NCBI GenBank assembly: GCA_947044405.1
Contig: CAMRHE010000504.1
Location: 483,001 to 547,000, forward strand
Length of the DNA: 64,000 nt
Direction: 5' to 3'
From: Leptodactylus fallax
Taxonomy: Eukaryota > Chordata > Amphibia > Anura > Leptodactylidae
Shown: in pieces, positions 48,049 through 61,600 of the stretch
Layout: every line of letters begins with the position of its first letter
Numbering within the stretch: position 1 is the stretch's first letter
Made by a program: the position numbers and the translations under genes
Notes under the pieces: model-generated
The model's database searches: none
Told to the model about the DNA's origin: nothing
The model's input: only the letters and a program-made list of their open reading frames with translations

Positions 48049-48780
48049 TGTGTCTTTCCGTACCTTGTCATGTATATTATCGAATGTTGATACAATGTAT
48101 TCCATGTAATAATTCCGTATACATAAGACATTACTTGTTATTTTGTGTCCTTCCCCTATAACTTTCTGTAGGGTCAGTGGATGACTTACAGTCCACCCTG
48201 CCGGTCCGATCTCTCTTGCGCCCCCTTAGTGTCACGTATTGTCTGTACCCTGCTATTTCTATGAACACTCAGATCTAGGTCAGCCCAGAATTCTTCCTCA
48301 GTGATTAAGAATTTGCGCAGTGACATCTGGATTATTTTTCTGGCATTTGCATTTGCCATTAGTCGGTAATTTCTTTTATCGTGTACAGAGGGGAAAATCT
48401 CTTTTTCTTATTTATTCCTGAAATGAATGTTTTCTGATCCCTGGAAGTCTTCACATTGACTAAGGAGCTTCTGTATATAATGAGCCGGAGGAAGTCAAGA
48501 GGAGATAAGACTGGAGTTGTGTCATCTCAGGCGGGGGAAGACGGAGCGGGCAGACTTGTAGACAAGGGTGTGGAGAGGGCCAATATTTCCCCTTATGACC
48601 CATATAGATCTCCGGGTCTTATGGTAGACATATCCTGAAGTGGAGGGGAAGTAGATTTGACGGGTATAGCTAGTAACCTTGGGGCCCTAGTGCTTGACTT
48701 TGGGGCTCTGTCTCTTCTCTTAGTTTTCTTGTAATCTTTGCCCTCTTTGCACCATTATTATTAGTAGTCTGAGTCTCTGA
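48049..48780. other. Single-copy DNA, no gene seen
   Basis: No supported exon. The frame 48456-48638 has no recognisable domain. Confidence 0.4.
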
Positions 48781-49268
48781 TGAAATGAAGGGAAAATTTT
48801 AGACTACCTCAGACTCCAATTAACAATGCAGATAAGCTATAGCCATTGATCACAGGTGTGACTTAATGGAGAAGAAATGTAGTGTAAAGCATGGGAAAGG
48901 GAAGGAGGAGAGTATTTGTTGAGATGAAGAGTAAATTTTAGTTTATCTAAGACTCCGATAGACAATGCATTTACGTTGTAGCCATTGATCACAGCTTTGA
49001 CCTTATGGAGAAGAGATGCAGTGTAAAGCATGGGGAAGGGGCTCTATTGAGATGAAGGGTAGATTTGTCTCCAGCAGACAATGCAGGTAATTTCTTGCCA
49101 TTGATTCTAGCTGTGACCTAATAGATGCAATGTGCAGCATGGGGAAGCGATGGAGCAGTAGTCTGAGCCAATGATAAGATGGAGAGTAGATTTCAGACTA
49201 CCCAAGACTCCAGATGACAGTGCAGAGAAGATGTAGCCATTGATCATAACTGTGACCTTATACATCGA
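48781..49268 (+). repeat. Four diverged copies of a 117-140-bp repeat
   Basis: The landmark GCCATTGATCACAG or a close form occurs at about 48842, 48981, 49098 and 49238 (steps 139, 117, 140). Each is preceded by an AGACTCC...GACAATGCA-like segment and followed by TGTGACCTTATGGAGAAG-like text and AGCATGGGGAAG. A local tandem duplication of otherwise unique sequence. Confidence 0.75.
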
Positions 49269-50513
49269 AGCCAAAAAATCACTCAAGGTATTCGCAGGTA
49301 TCACCTAAAACAGTCTAAAAAAAACCCATTAAAAACCTCCAGCAGCAAATAAATGTCCACAGCGGCCTCGCAAGTAACACAGCCCCATACATTGTAGCCG
49401 AGATAATATCCTAAGTAAACTGCGCCCAACACGTTTTTTTTTCTTTTCTGCCTGTCATCTGGAACGTGAAGGGTTAATGTGCAACATAATGAGCCTAAAT
49501 GGCGTTAAATCTTCATTTAATTATCCTTTCTCTCCCACCGTCATAATTGTGGGTTTTTGTTCCCGTACCTGACGCCGCATACGAGGACGCACTTTTCAGG
49601 TGGCGCTCGCCCCTCGGCAGGTCGCGGTGAATTGATGCGGGCAGCGAGAGGTAGGCTAAGTGGTGCTTTTAGATGCCGATACGCTAACGAGTACAAGATG
49701 GCACGTAATCAATGTGTGAAGAATGGGTAAATCTCACTAATGCCTGCTAATGTTCTCATAATGATCTGTCAGAGCTCCGCAGCTAATTACCATCATGGAA
49801 ATTTGGCACACATCCGGTGAAGATGTCGCCAATGCTGTTGAATGCGGAATGCGTATTGTCCTCCCTGTCCCCTGTGGCACCTTGTCTCACGTTCTCGTCA
49901 TTTTTATGCCCATCCTTTATTCTACAGTATGGTTCAAGTATCTTGTATCTTCTAGGGAGTCCGCCACTTACCTGACCACTTACAAGGAGCCTGGAGCAAA
50001 TCGGCAACCAATCACGCAGAATGAAAGCTTCCTAAATTGCCGTAATATAGCGTGGTCTGCATGACGCTCTGGAAGACAAAATCTGAAAAGTCTCCTTTGA
50101 CCATTGCAGGTGTCTCCGCTGTGTTAACCAGAGTTGAACTCCATATAGATCCTCAGGCGGCCATTTGTTGCCGACTTTCTAATCAAGCAGCATCTTTGGT
50201 TTCTTTAGATACACAAATTTATGTGACAAGTACAATTGAGATAATGAGATACAATGTATCAGCTCCACATTCCTCATGTTAGTCACATATACAGGTATGG
50301 AGTAGGAGCCGCCTGACTGTTACCATCAGATGAATCACAGTATGGAAATGATTTCTGGATCCAGAATACTGAGAAATAAGTAAAATTTATGTCATTATAG
50401 AAATGAGTAGTCAGGGAACAAAATAATAATCACAATGAGGGAGGGAAGAAAAACATCTATAACTGATCACTAAGCTTTGTCCACATAAACCAAGTCAAAA
50501 AGTATTACTTCCC
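49269..50513. other. Single-copy DNA, possible conserved element
   Basis: 49420-49700 is unique and has TTTAATTATCC, CATAATTGTGG and several CpGs. The open frames 49795-50064 and 50052-50282 overlap and show no recognisable family; I do not call them as genes. Confidence 0.35.
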
Positions 50514-52891
50514 AATACTACTATAATACTGCCCCCTGTGTACAAGAATATAACTGCTATAATACTGCCTCCTATGCACAAGAATATAACTACTATAATA
50601 CTGCCCCCTATGTACAAGAATATAACTACTATAATACTGCCCCCTATGTACAAGAATATAACTACTATAATACTGCTCCTATGTACAAGAATATAACTAC
50701 TATAATACTGCTCCTATGTACAAGAATATAACTATTATAATACTGCTCCTATGTACAAGAATATAACTACTATAATACTGCTCCTATGTACAAGAATATA
50801 ACTACTATAATACTACCTCCTATGTACAAGAATATAACTACTATAATACCGCTCCTATGTACAAGAATATAACTACTATAATACTGCTCCTATGTACAAG
50901 AATATAACTACTATAATACTGCTCCTATGTACAAGAATATAACTGCTATAATACTGCCTCCTATGTACAAGAATATAACTACTATAATACTGCTCCTATG
51001 TACAAGAATATAACTACTATAATACTGCTGCTATGTACAAGAATATAACTACTATAATACTGCCTCCTATGTACAAGAATATAACTACTATAATACTGCT
51101 CCTATGTACAAGAATATAACTACTATAATACTGCTCCTATGTACAAGAATATAACTACTATAATACTGCCCCCTATGTACAAGAATATAACTACTATACT
51201 ACTGTTCCAATGTACAAGAATATAACTACTATAATACTAATCCTATGTACAAGAATATAACTTCTATAATACTGCCCCCTATGTACAAGAATATAACTAC
51301 TATAATACTGTTCCAATGTACAAGAATATAACTACTATAATACTGCCCCCTATGTACAAGAATATAACTACTATAATACTGCCCCTATGTACAAGAATAT
51401 AACTACTATAATACTACTCCTATGTACAAGAATATAACTACTATAATACTGCTCCTATGTACAAGAATATAACTACTATAATACTGCTCCTATGTACAAG
51501 AATATAACTGCTATAATACTGCTCCTATGTACAAGAATATAACTACTATAATACTTCTATGTACAAGAATATAACTACTATAATACTCCTATGTACAATA
51601 ATATAACTACTATAATACTACTCCTATGTACAAGAATATAACTACTATAATACTGCCCCTATGTACAAGAGTATAACTACTATAATACTACCTCCTATGT
51701 ACAAGAATATAACTACTATAATACTGCCCCTATGTACAAGAATATAACTACTATAATACTGCCCCTATGTACAAGAATATAACTACTATAATACTGCTCC
51801 TATGTACAAGAATATAACTACTATAATACTGCTCCTATGTACAAGAATATAACTACTATAATAGTGCTCCTATGTACAAGTATATAACTACTATAATACT
51901 GCTCCTATGTACAAGAATATAACTGCTATAATACTACCTCCTATGTACAAGAATATAGCTACTATAATACTGCCCCCTATGTACAAGAATATAACTACTA
52001 TAATACTGCCCCCTATGTACAAGAATATAACTACTATAATACTATTCCTATGTACAAGAATATAGCTACTATAATACTGCTCCTATGTACAAGAATATAA
52101 CTACTATAATACTACCTCCTATTTACAAGAATATAGCTACTATAATACTACTCCTATGTACAAGAATATAACTACTATAATACTGCTCCTATGTACAAGA
52201 ATATAACTACTATAATACTACTGCTATGTACAAGAATATAACTACTATAATACTGCTCCTATGTACAAGAATATAACTACTATAATACTACTCCTATGTA
52301 CAAGAATATAACTACTATAATACTACTGCTATGTACAAGAATATAACTACTATAATACTACTGCTATGTACAAGAATATAACTACTATAATACTGCTCCT
52401 ATGTACAAGAATATAACTACTATAATACTACTGCTATGTACAAGAATATAACTACTATAATACTGCTCCTATGTACAAGAATATAACTACTATAATACTA
52501 CTCCTATGTACAAGAATATAACTACTATAATACTGCTCCTATGTACAAGAATATAACTACTATAATACTACCTCCTATGTACAAGAATATAACTACTATA
52601 ATACTACCTCCTATGTACAAGAATATAACTACTATAATACTACCTCCTATGTACAAGAATATAACTAGTATAATACTGCCCCCTATGTACAAGAATATAA
52701 CTACTATAATACTGCTCCTATGTACAAGAATATAACTACTATAATACTGCTCCTATGTACAAGAATATAACTACTATAATACTGCCCCCTATGTACAAGA
52801 ATATAACTACTATAATACTGCTCCTATGTACAAGAATATAACTACTATAATACTGCTCTCTGTTTATTAGAATATAGCTGCTATATTACTG
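50514..52891 (-). repeat. 35-bp minisatellite, locus 3, inverted (~67 copies)
   Basis: Reverse complement of the unit at the other three loci (reads TACTATAATACTGCTCC, TATGTACAAGAATATAAC). The same joint variants occur (CTCC, CCCCC, ACCTCC, ACTGCT). The last units from about 52855 are decayed. Confidence 0.97.
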
Positions 52892-53659
52892 TATACTACG
52901 TCATTGGAGTTAATGAATCCTCCATCAATATTTCAGGCTTTGAGAATATATAATAATATAATATAGTAAAATGTCAAAGTCTTAAAACTTAATGAATTTT
53001 CTATTGCGTTCTTTGTGTTTCCTCGCCTGATCTCCTGGACACTTCACAGCTCCTCATTTCGGTATAATTTCTTGATTTATGTACGCTTCCCCTATTTAGA
53101 TGGACGTAGCCTGCAGCTCTCGGTGTGCTGTCTCATACTTCCCGCTGCACAGTCTCCTACCAGGAGCAGATCAGGGATGAGACCTCGTTCTCTTCTCTCT
53201 TTGAAAATTCACATTGTTTTTCTGAAAATTCTTTGTGATTTTGAATTGTCAGGAGCAAAAGGGTTATACAATGCCACCGGGTAATAATCTGAGAATAGAG
53301 AATTTGGCGCCTCCTGTGATGTGGAGGGAAGAGACAGCCAAGTGAAAAATAATGGATTAAAATTGAATTTTATAGAAAACTTCGTGTACTTGTATGGAGC
53401 TGAGCTGCAGTACCAGGCACAGCTGGCGGGCAGGAGGGGCGCTGTGTCTTTACTTTTTAGATTCATATATAAACTTCACCATGACCAACATGTTCCTTAT
53501 ATAAAACAGCACCGAACAGCAGAGAGCTCATATAACAATTTTATATAGTACTCTTCTCAGACCCCGTTCTTAAGGTATTGTAGGTGCAGGTATCAGAGGT
53601 GCCTCATCTGTCCTTTATTTATACAACATCCTGTAACACCCAAAATGTAAATATCCCTT
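52892..53659. other. Single-copy DNA, no gene seen
   Basis: Short open frames (53015-53284, 53321-53548 on plus; 53209-53466 on minus) overlap on opposite strands and have no recognisable features. Confidence 0.4.
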
Positions 53660-54680
53660 TAATAGTACCATATAGGGAACATATAATAACACCATGCTAT
53701 GTCACAGTATTAAATAATGCCTACATATTTGTTCTATGCCATGAAAATGTTACATTGTCATACATTGCACACAGAAATACATATGTGCCACATAACACTG
53801 ACATATAGTGACTTTATACCCAACCTATGTGAGGATCACATAAAACTGCCATATAATGACTTTTTCTAGTATTATACAATGAGCACACAACAGTATAATA
53901 TGCTGCTCGTATAACATTACCATACCGTGCCTTTATACCTGTACTATACAATCAGCACTTAACATTGTGATATGCTGCCTAAATAACACTACCATATAAT
54001 GCATTTATACTTGTACTATGCGAAAAGCACATAATAGTGTAATAAACTGCCTACATAACACTGCCACACAGTGCATATACTCTAACAGCATACAAAGAAT
54101 ATATATCTGTGTAATATAGTGCCTAAATAGCACAGCCATACAGTGCAAGCCTACTAATACCATACCGAGAACACATAACAGTATAATATACCCCCACATA
54201 ATACTGCCATATACTGTCTACATACTAGCACCAACATTGAAATATGCACCATACCTTTCTTATATAATATTGCCATATAACGGCTCCATACTAGCACCAA
54301 TGTATAATATGCTCTATACCATCCTTATATACTGTAATATTGCCACTCACTGCCCAGATAGCAGTTCCATATGGTTATTACTTAATACTGCCATATAATG
54401 CCTCCATGCTAGTAGCAATACATGACATTCACCATACCTTTCTTACATAATACTGCCATATAACATCTCCATACTAGTACAGGCACATGATATGCATTAT
54501 ACAGATCTTACATAATACTGCCATATAACATCTCCATACTAGTTCCGATACATGATATGCATCATACAGATCTTACATAATACTTCCATATATAGCGTCT
54601 CCATACTAGTATCAGCACATGACATGCGCTATACCATTCTTGTATAGTACCGCCATTTACCACCCAGGTGGCAGTACCGT
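53660..54680 (+). repeat. Diverged 65-bp minisatellite (~16 copies)
   Basis: The clearest units start CTTACATAATACTGCCATAT at 54442 and 54507 (and 54572 with one change), an exact 65-bp step, and contain CTCCATACTAGT and CATGATATGCA. Leftward, the copies become more diverged with forms such as CCTAAATAACACTACCATAT. The array is old and better preserved at its right end. Confidence 0.75.
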
Positions 54681-55295
54681 ACACTGATACCATTATGTAA
54701 CATACAAGGCCATAGTATACGTTTCTGACATCCTTTGAGGATATTCTTGTAATCCCTGTCCCTGTGTCGTAGCTCCATCTCTCAGACATATGTGCGGCCA
54801 GGTTACAGGAGGTGGCAGGATTAATATGTGCTCAGCAATGTCATCACTTCTGAAGACCCAACAGCGAGTGAAGACGGCCACGATTAACCCCTTCCTGCCT
54901 GCAGCGCTGACAGACAGGATTATCCCCGGCCTCTCCTCACAGGTCACAAAAAGGATTAGATTTGCTTTTTTATCTCCTGGTCTGGGGTCATAGACAGAAC
55001 TCACCCCATCAGTCCAGAGACGGTTAACCCCTTACAGCCCTGAATTAAATTAAAAGACCCCATTCCTCTCTTCAGCATCCATGGTCAAAGGAAGGATTAA
55101 CTCTGCATTCAAGGTCAGATGACCACATAGGTAGAGCCATAAGACTAATGTAGGGTTATCAATGTCCAAAGGTTCATGGGCTGGAGGCCAAACATAAAAA
55201 CTCAAGAAAAAACCATCAAAAAGCTACTGAAAATTCAAGTTCATTGCAACAATTCCTTTAACTTGTTACATTTTTTTTTTTACATGGAAGCAGAT
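54681..55295. other. Single-copy DNA, no gene seen
   Basis: Contains several short AACCCCTT pieces (near 54884 and 55026), as in degenerate dispersed repeats. No exon. Confidence 0.4.
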
Positions 55296-56957
55296 ACAAT
55301 GTATCCCTCCTGATGTACAATATACAATGTATCCCTCCTGACGAACAATATACAATGTATCCCTCCTGATGTACAATATACAATGTATCCCTCCTGACGT
55401 ACAATATACAATGTATCCCTCCTGATGTACAATATACAATGTATCCCTCCTGACGTACAATATACAATGTATCCCTCTAGATGTACAATGTATAATGTAT
55501 CCCTCCTGGTGTAAAATATACAATGTATCCCTCCTGATGTACAATATACAATGTATCCCTCATGATGTACAATATACAATGTATCCCTCCTGATGTACAA
55601 TATACAATGTATCCCTCCTGACGTACAATATACAATGTATCCCTCCTGATGTACAATATACAATGTATCCCTCCTGACGTACAATATACAATGTATCCCT
55701 CCTGATGTACAATATACAATGTATCCCTCCTGATGTACAATATACAATGTATCCCTTCTGATGTACAATATACAATGTATCCCTCTAGATGTACAATATA
55801 CAATGTATCCCTCTAGATGTACAATGTATAATGTATCCCTCCTGGTGTAAAATATACAATGTATCCCTCCTGATGTACAATATACAATGTATCCCTCCTG
55901 ATGTACAATATACAATGTATCCCTCCTGATGTACAATATACAATGTATCCCTCCTGATGTACAATATACAATGTATCCCTCCTGATGTACAATATACAAT
56001 GTATCCCTCTAGATGTACAATGTATAATGTATCCCTCCTGGTGTAAAATATACAATGTATCCCTCCTGATGTACAATATACACTGTATCCCTCCTGATGT
56101 ACAATATACAATGTATCCCTCCTGATGTACAATATACAATGTATCCCTCCTGATGTACAATATACAATGTATCCCTCCTGATGTACAATATACAATGTAT
56201 CCCTCTAGATGTACAATGTACAATGTATCCCTCCTGACGTACAATATACAATGTATCCCTCTAGATGTACAATGTATAATGTATCCCTCCTTGTGTAAAA
56301 TATACAATGTATCCCTCCTGATGCACAATGTATAATGTATCCTCCTGATGTACAATATACAATATATCCCTCCTGATGTACAATGTATCCTTTATGATGT
56401 ACAGTGTATCTTTTTCTGATGTACAATGTATTCCTGCTGATGTACAATGTACAATGTATCCCTTCTCGTGTACAATGTATCTTTTCTGATGTATAATGTA
56501 TCCCTCCTGGTGTACAATGTATCAGTTCTGATGTACAATGTATCCCTCCTGGTGTACAATGTATCCCTCCTTGTGTACAATGTATCAGTTCTGATGTACA
56601 ATGTATCCCACCTGATGCATAGTGGATCCCTCCTGGTGTACAATGTATCTCTACTGATGTACAATGTATCCCTCATGGTGTACAATGTATCTTTTTCTGA
56701 TGTACAATGTACAATGTATCCCTCCTGATATACAATGTATCCCTCCTGGTGTACAATGTATCAGTTCTGATGTACAATGTATCCCACCTGATGCATAGTG
56801 GATCCCTCCTGGTGTACAATGTATCTTTCCTGATGTTCAATGTACAATGTATCCCTGCTGGTGTACAATATACAATGTATCCCTCCTGGTGTACAATGTA
56901 CCATGTATCCCTCCTGGTGTACAATGTATCACTCCTGCTGTACAATATACAATGTAT
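55296..56957 (+). repeat. 28-bp / 21-bp minisatellite built on 7-bp modules
   Basis: From 55296 to about 56370 the unit is TGTATCCCTCCTGATGTACA plus ATATACAA (28 bp; GTATCCCTCC at 55301, 55329 and so on). From about 56371 to 56957 the unit is 21 bp and lacks the final TATACAA heptad. Joint variants include TGATG, TGACG, TAGATG, TGGTG and TTGTG. Because the unit lacks stops in most frames, long open frames run on both strands; they are not genes. Confidence 0.95.
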
Positions 56958-57010
56958 ATAATAATAATAATCCTTTAATAGTCCCACAATGGGGAAATGT
57001 AGCTTCTTCC
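56958..57010 (-). mobile_element. 3' tail of a LINE-like retroelement (likely)
   Basis: On the minus strand the sequence reads CCCATTGTGGGACTATTAAA, then GGATTATTATTATTATA, a stem-loop-like end followed by a short ATT repeat. That is how several LINE families of fish and frogs end. The body beyond about 57010 is not recognisable, so this is a severely 5'-truncated copy or a chance match. Confidence 0.4.
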
Positions 57011-58637
57011 GCTCCTCCTGGCAGCCAGTCTATAGAGCCAGCTCCTTGCTAAGTCCTTGCTGATAGGATTTCTAGGGCATGAAGCAGAGCAGGACCTTCC
57101 CCATCAGAGGAGAAGCCACGTCTACTCCACCGGTGAGCAGAAGACAGATGGATCACTGACCTAGATTTTCTCTCGGATTGTGATGAGCACAGATGAAGTT
57201 CGGCTGCCAGGTTGCCTGCTTATCATGGAGGAAAGAGAAGTGAAAAGCACGTTCCATCCTGTCTCCTGCTGTATGTGACGGGCTCTATGTGATCACTGGT
57301 GTGTTCATGCCTTCTGTACTGTGACATGTCCTAGCTTCAGAAGTCACGTATATTAGTGTAGGTCACCTGATAGCTACAAGTCAGTATACATACAGTACAG
57401 TTATAGGAGCAAAAAATGTAAAATATTCTACAAAATAATAACATTAAAATATAATGACCAGTATGGAATTTTATCTGCTGACGACCATTATGGAGGTCTC
57501 ACTAAGGAAGAGCTGGGGACAGGACCCTGGCGGGGAGCCCCAAATGTGGGACCTGCACTAACCTGGGGATATGCTATAAATGTCTTTCATTGGAAACCAG
57601 TATCTGTGAATATTTGTGAAACACATTTTGTGAGGTTTTTCCCATTTATAGTGGTTACACAGAGTATTTCCTTCTCTGGAGGACCTGCCCTGTCCTATAC
57701 CGATAACCTATTGATGTGATTGGACATTTTGCAATGCTTCATTTACCCTGCGGGGGTGCTGCAGGGAATTTGAAAATTTTCTATAAGGTTTTCCCTTAAC
57801 CAACTGAGGGTTTAAGCAGGTGGAGAGTCTACTTATTGTTGCTTTTCAAAGTGGAGACCCTCCTTAACATCTCTGTTAATGCCAGAGAAGTTATTTAGGG
57901 GGTTTATTTATGGTTGTAAGACATGGCCTTGTACAGGAAAATCTGCGCTATATCCAGGCATCTGCCTGTAGCAACAGGTGATCGAAGAAAACAATTAAAA
58001 ACAATCATTATGCGAACAGCGCTTCTCGCTCTACTCCCCTAATTGTCAGAGGTAGCGCTCGGCACTAGGAGCCTTAAACAGTAGGTGTGTGGTCTTTACT
58101 CTCTTCTTCACTAGATAGCTTGCCACTTTTGCTAAGAAATAATACCGCACTTCTGCACTTCCCTGCCGAGTTCTGCTATCATCTTCTGGAACATAATCAC
58201 CATTATCCACTCAAGACCCTCTGTGCAAAATAAAGAGAAAACTAGGAAAAAAAAACCTTCCCTGTTCATTTCACAATTCCCTCTCAAACGCTCCTTCTCT
58301 CTTCCATCTGTTGTCTCTGGCAGATTTTTGCATCCAATTAGTCACATTTAATGTTGCTGTCAAGTTTTCGGAAGGGCTGTAGTTTAGAATAAATTATTAA
58401 AGGCTTTACAGGCGTTCGGGGCGATTTAGAGTTTACTCGTAACTGTATAAAATAAAGTCCCATAAAATGTTAGTGCAGACGATGGGTAGAGAGAGGATGT
58501 GTAGCAAAGTGCAGGAGAATCAGTGGTAAGGAAGTAACAGTAACAACCATCATCCAAATGTAACAGAATAAATACAAGATGTATAAAAGACACAGAAAGA
58601 TAGTAATACTAACTGTGCTAGTCTATGTAAAGAGAGG
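57011..58637. other. Single-copy DNA, possible conserved element
   Basis: No gene. 58310-58460 is unique text with CCAATTAGTCAC, AATAAATTATTAAAGG and CpGs, a candidate conserved non-coding element. Confidence 0.35.
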
Positions 58638-61600
58638 GGAGTATTATAGTAGTTATATTCTTGTACATAGGGGCAGTATTATAGTAGTTATATTCTTGTA
58701 CATAGGGGGAGTATTATAGTAGTTATATTCCTGTGCATAGGGGCGGGATTATAGTAGTTATTTTCCTGGGGAAAGGGGGAATAATAAAGATGTTAATATC
58801 CTGGTATATAGGGTGCAGTATTATAATAGTTATATTCTTGTACATAGGAGCAGTATTATAGTAGTTATATTCTTGTACATAGGAGTAGTATTATAGTAGT
58901 TATATTCTTGTACATAGGAGCTGTATTATAGTAGTTATATTCTTGTACATAGGAGCAGTATTATATTAGTTATATTCTTGTACATAGGAGCAGTATTATA
59001 GTAGTTATATTCTTGTACATAGGAGGTATTATTATAGTAGTTATATTCTTGTACATAGGAGTAGTATTATAGTAGTTATATTCTTGTACATAGGAGTAGT
59101 ATTATAGTAGTTATATTCTTGTACATAGGAGCTGTATTATAGTAGTTATATTCTTGTACATAGGAGCAGTATTATATTAGTTATATTCTTGTACATAGGA
59201 GCAGTATTATAGTAGTTATATTCTTGTACATAGGAGACAGTATTATAGTAGTTATATTCTTGTACATAGGAGCAGTATTATAGTAGTTATATTCTTGTAC
59301 ATAGGGGGCAGTATTATAGTAGTTATATTCTTGTACATAGGAGCAGTATTATAGTACTTATATTCTTGTACATAGGGGGCAGTATTATAGTAGTTATATT
59401 CTTGTACATAGGAGCAGTATTATAGTAGTTATATTCTTGTACATAGGGGCAGTATTATAGTAGTTATATTCTTGTACATAGGAGCAGTATTATAGTAGTT
59501 ATATTCTTGTACATAGGAGCAGTATTATAGTAGTTATATTCTTGTACATAGGAGGTAGTATTATAGTAGTTATATTCTTGTACATAGGAGCAGTATTATA
59601 GTAGTTATATTCTTGTACATAGGAGCAGTATTATAGTAGTGATATTCTTGTACATAGGAGGTAGTATTATAGTAGTTATATTCTTGTACATAGGAGCAGT
59701 ATTATAGCAGTTATATTCTTGTACATAGGGGGCAGTATTATAGTAGTTATATTCTTGTACATAGGAGCAGTATTATAGCAGTTATATTCTTGTACATAGG
59801 GGGCAGTATTATAGTAGTTATATTCTTGTACATAGGAGCAGTATTATAGCAGTTATATTCTTGTACATAGGAGCAGTATTATAGCAGTTATATTCTTGTA
59901 CATAGGGGGCAGTATTATAGTAGTTATATTCTTGTACATAGGAGCAGTATTATAGCAGTTATATTCTTGTACATAGGAGGTAGTATTATAGTAGTTATAT
60001 TCTTGTACATAGGGGGCAGTAATATAGTAGTTATATTCTTGTACATAGGAGGTAGTATTATAGTAGTTATATTCTTGTACACAGGAGTAGTATTATAGTA
60101 GTTATATTCTTGTACATAGGAGGTAGTATTATAGTAGTTATATTCTTATACATAGGAGTAGTATTATAGTAGTTATATTCTTGTACATAGGAGCAGTATT
60201 ATAGCAGTTATATTCTTGTACATAGGGGCAGTATTATAGTAGTTATATTCTTGTACATAGGAGTAGTATTATAGTAGTTATATTCTTGTACATAGGAGGT
60301 AGTATTATAGTAGTTATATTCTTGTACATAGGAGCAGTATTATAGTAGTTATATTCTTGTACATAGGGGGCAGTATTATAGTAGTTATATTCTTGTACAT
60401 AGGAGGTAGTATTATAGTAGTTATATTCTTGTACATAGGAGCAGTATTATAGTAGTTATATTCTTGTACATAGGAGCAGTATTATAGTAGTTATATTCTT
60501 GTACATAGGAGGTAGTATTATAGTAGTTATATTATTGTACATAGGAGCAGTATTATAGTCGGTATATTCTTGTACATAGGAGCAGTATTATAGTAGTTAT
60601 ATTCTTGTACATAGGAGTAGTATTATAGTAGTTATAGTCTTGTACATAGGGGTAGTATTATAGTAGTTATATTCTTGTACATAGGAGTATTATTATAGTA
60701 GTTATATTATTGTACATAGGAGCAGTATTATAGTAGTTATATTATTGTACATAGGAGCAGTATTATAGTAGTTATATTCTTGTACATAGGAGTATTATTA
60801 TAGTAGTTATATTATTGTACATAGGAGCAGTATTATAGTAGTTATATTCTTGTACATAGGAGTAGTATTATAGTAGTTATAGTCTTGTACATAGGGGTAG
60901 TATTATAGTAGTTATATTCTTGTACATAGGAGTATTATTATAGTAGTTATATTATTGTACATAGGAGCAGTATTATAGTAGTTATATTCTTGTACATAGG
61001 AGTAGTATTATAGTAGTTATAGTCTTGTACATAGGAGTAGTATTATAGTAGTTATATTCTTGTACATAGGAGTATTATTATAGTAGTTATATTATTGTAC
61101 ATAGGAGCAGTATTATAGTAGTTATATTCTTGTACATAGGGGTAGTATTATAGTAGTTATATTCTTGTACATAGGAGGTAGTATTATAGTAGTTATATTC
61201 TTGTACATAGGGGGCAGTATTATAGTAGTTATATTCTTACACATAGGAGCAGTATTATAGTAGTTATATTCTTGTACATAGGAGCAGTATTATAGTAGTT
61301 ATATTCTTGTACATAGGAGCAGTATTATAGTAGTTATATTCTTGTATATAGGAGTAGTATTATAGTAGTTATATTCTTGTACATAGGAGCAGTATTATAG
61401 TAGTTATATTCTTGTACATAGGAGCAGTATTATAGTAGTTATATTCTTGTACATAGGAGCAGTATTATAGTAGTTATATTCTTGTACATAGGAGAAGTAT
61501 TATAGTAGTTATATTCTTATACATAGGAGCAGTATTATAGTAGTTATATTCTTGTACATAGGAGCAGTATTATAGTAGTTATATTCTTGTACATAGGAGC

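Noticed and set aside
49795..50282. Two overlapping frames of 89 and 76 codons as possible exons
   Set aside because: No recognisable family or clear splice sites; a similar count of such frames is expected by chance in 64 kb.
55258..56987. Open frames up to 239 codons on both strands in the 28-bp array
   Set aside because: The 28-bp unit has few stops in any frame and three units restore the frame; both strands are open at once, which real genes would not show.
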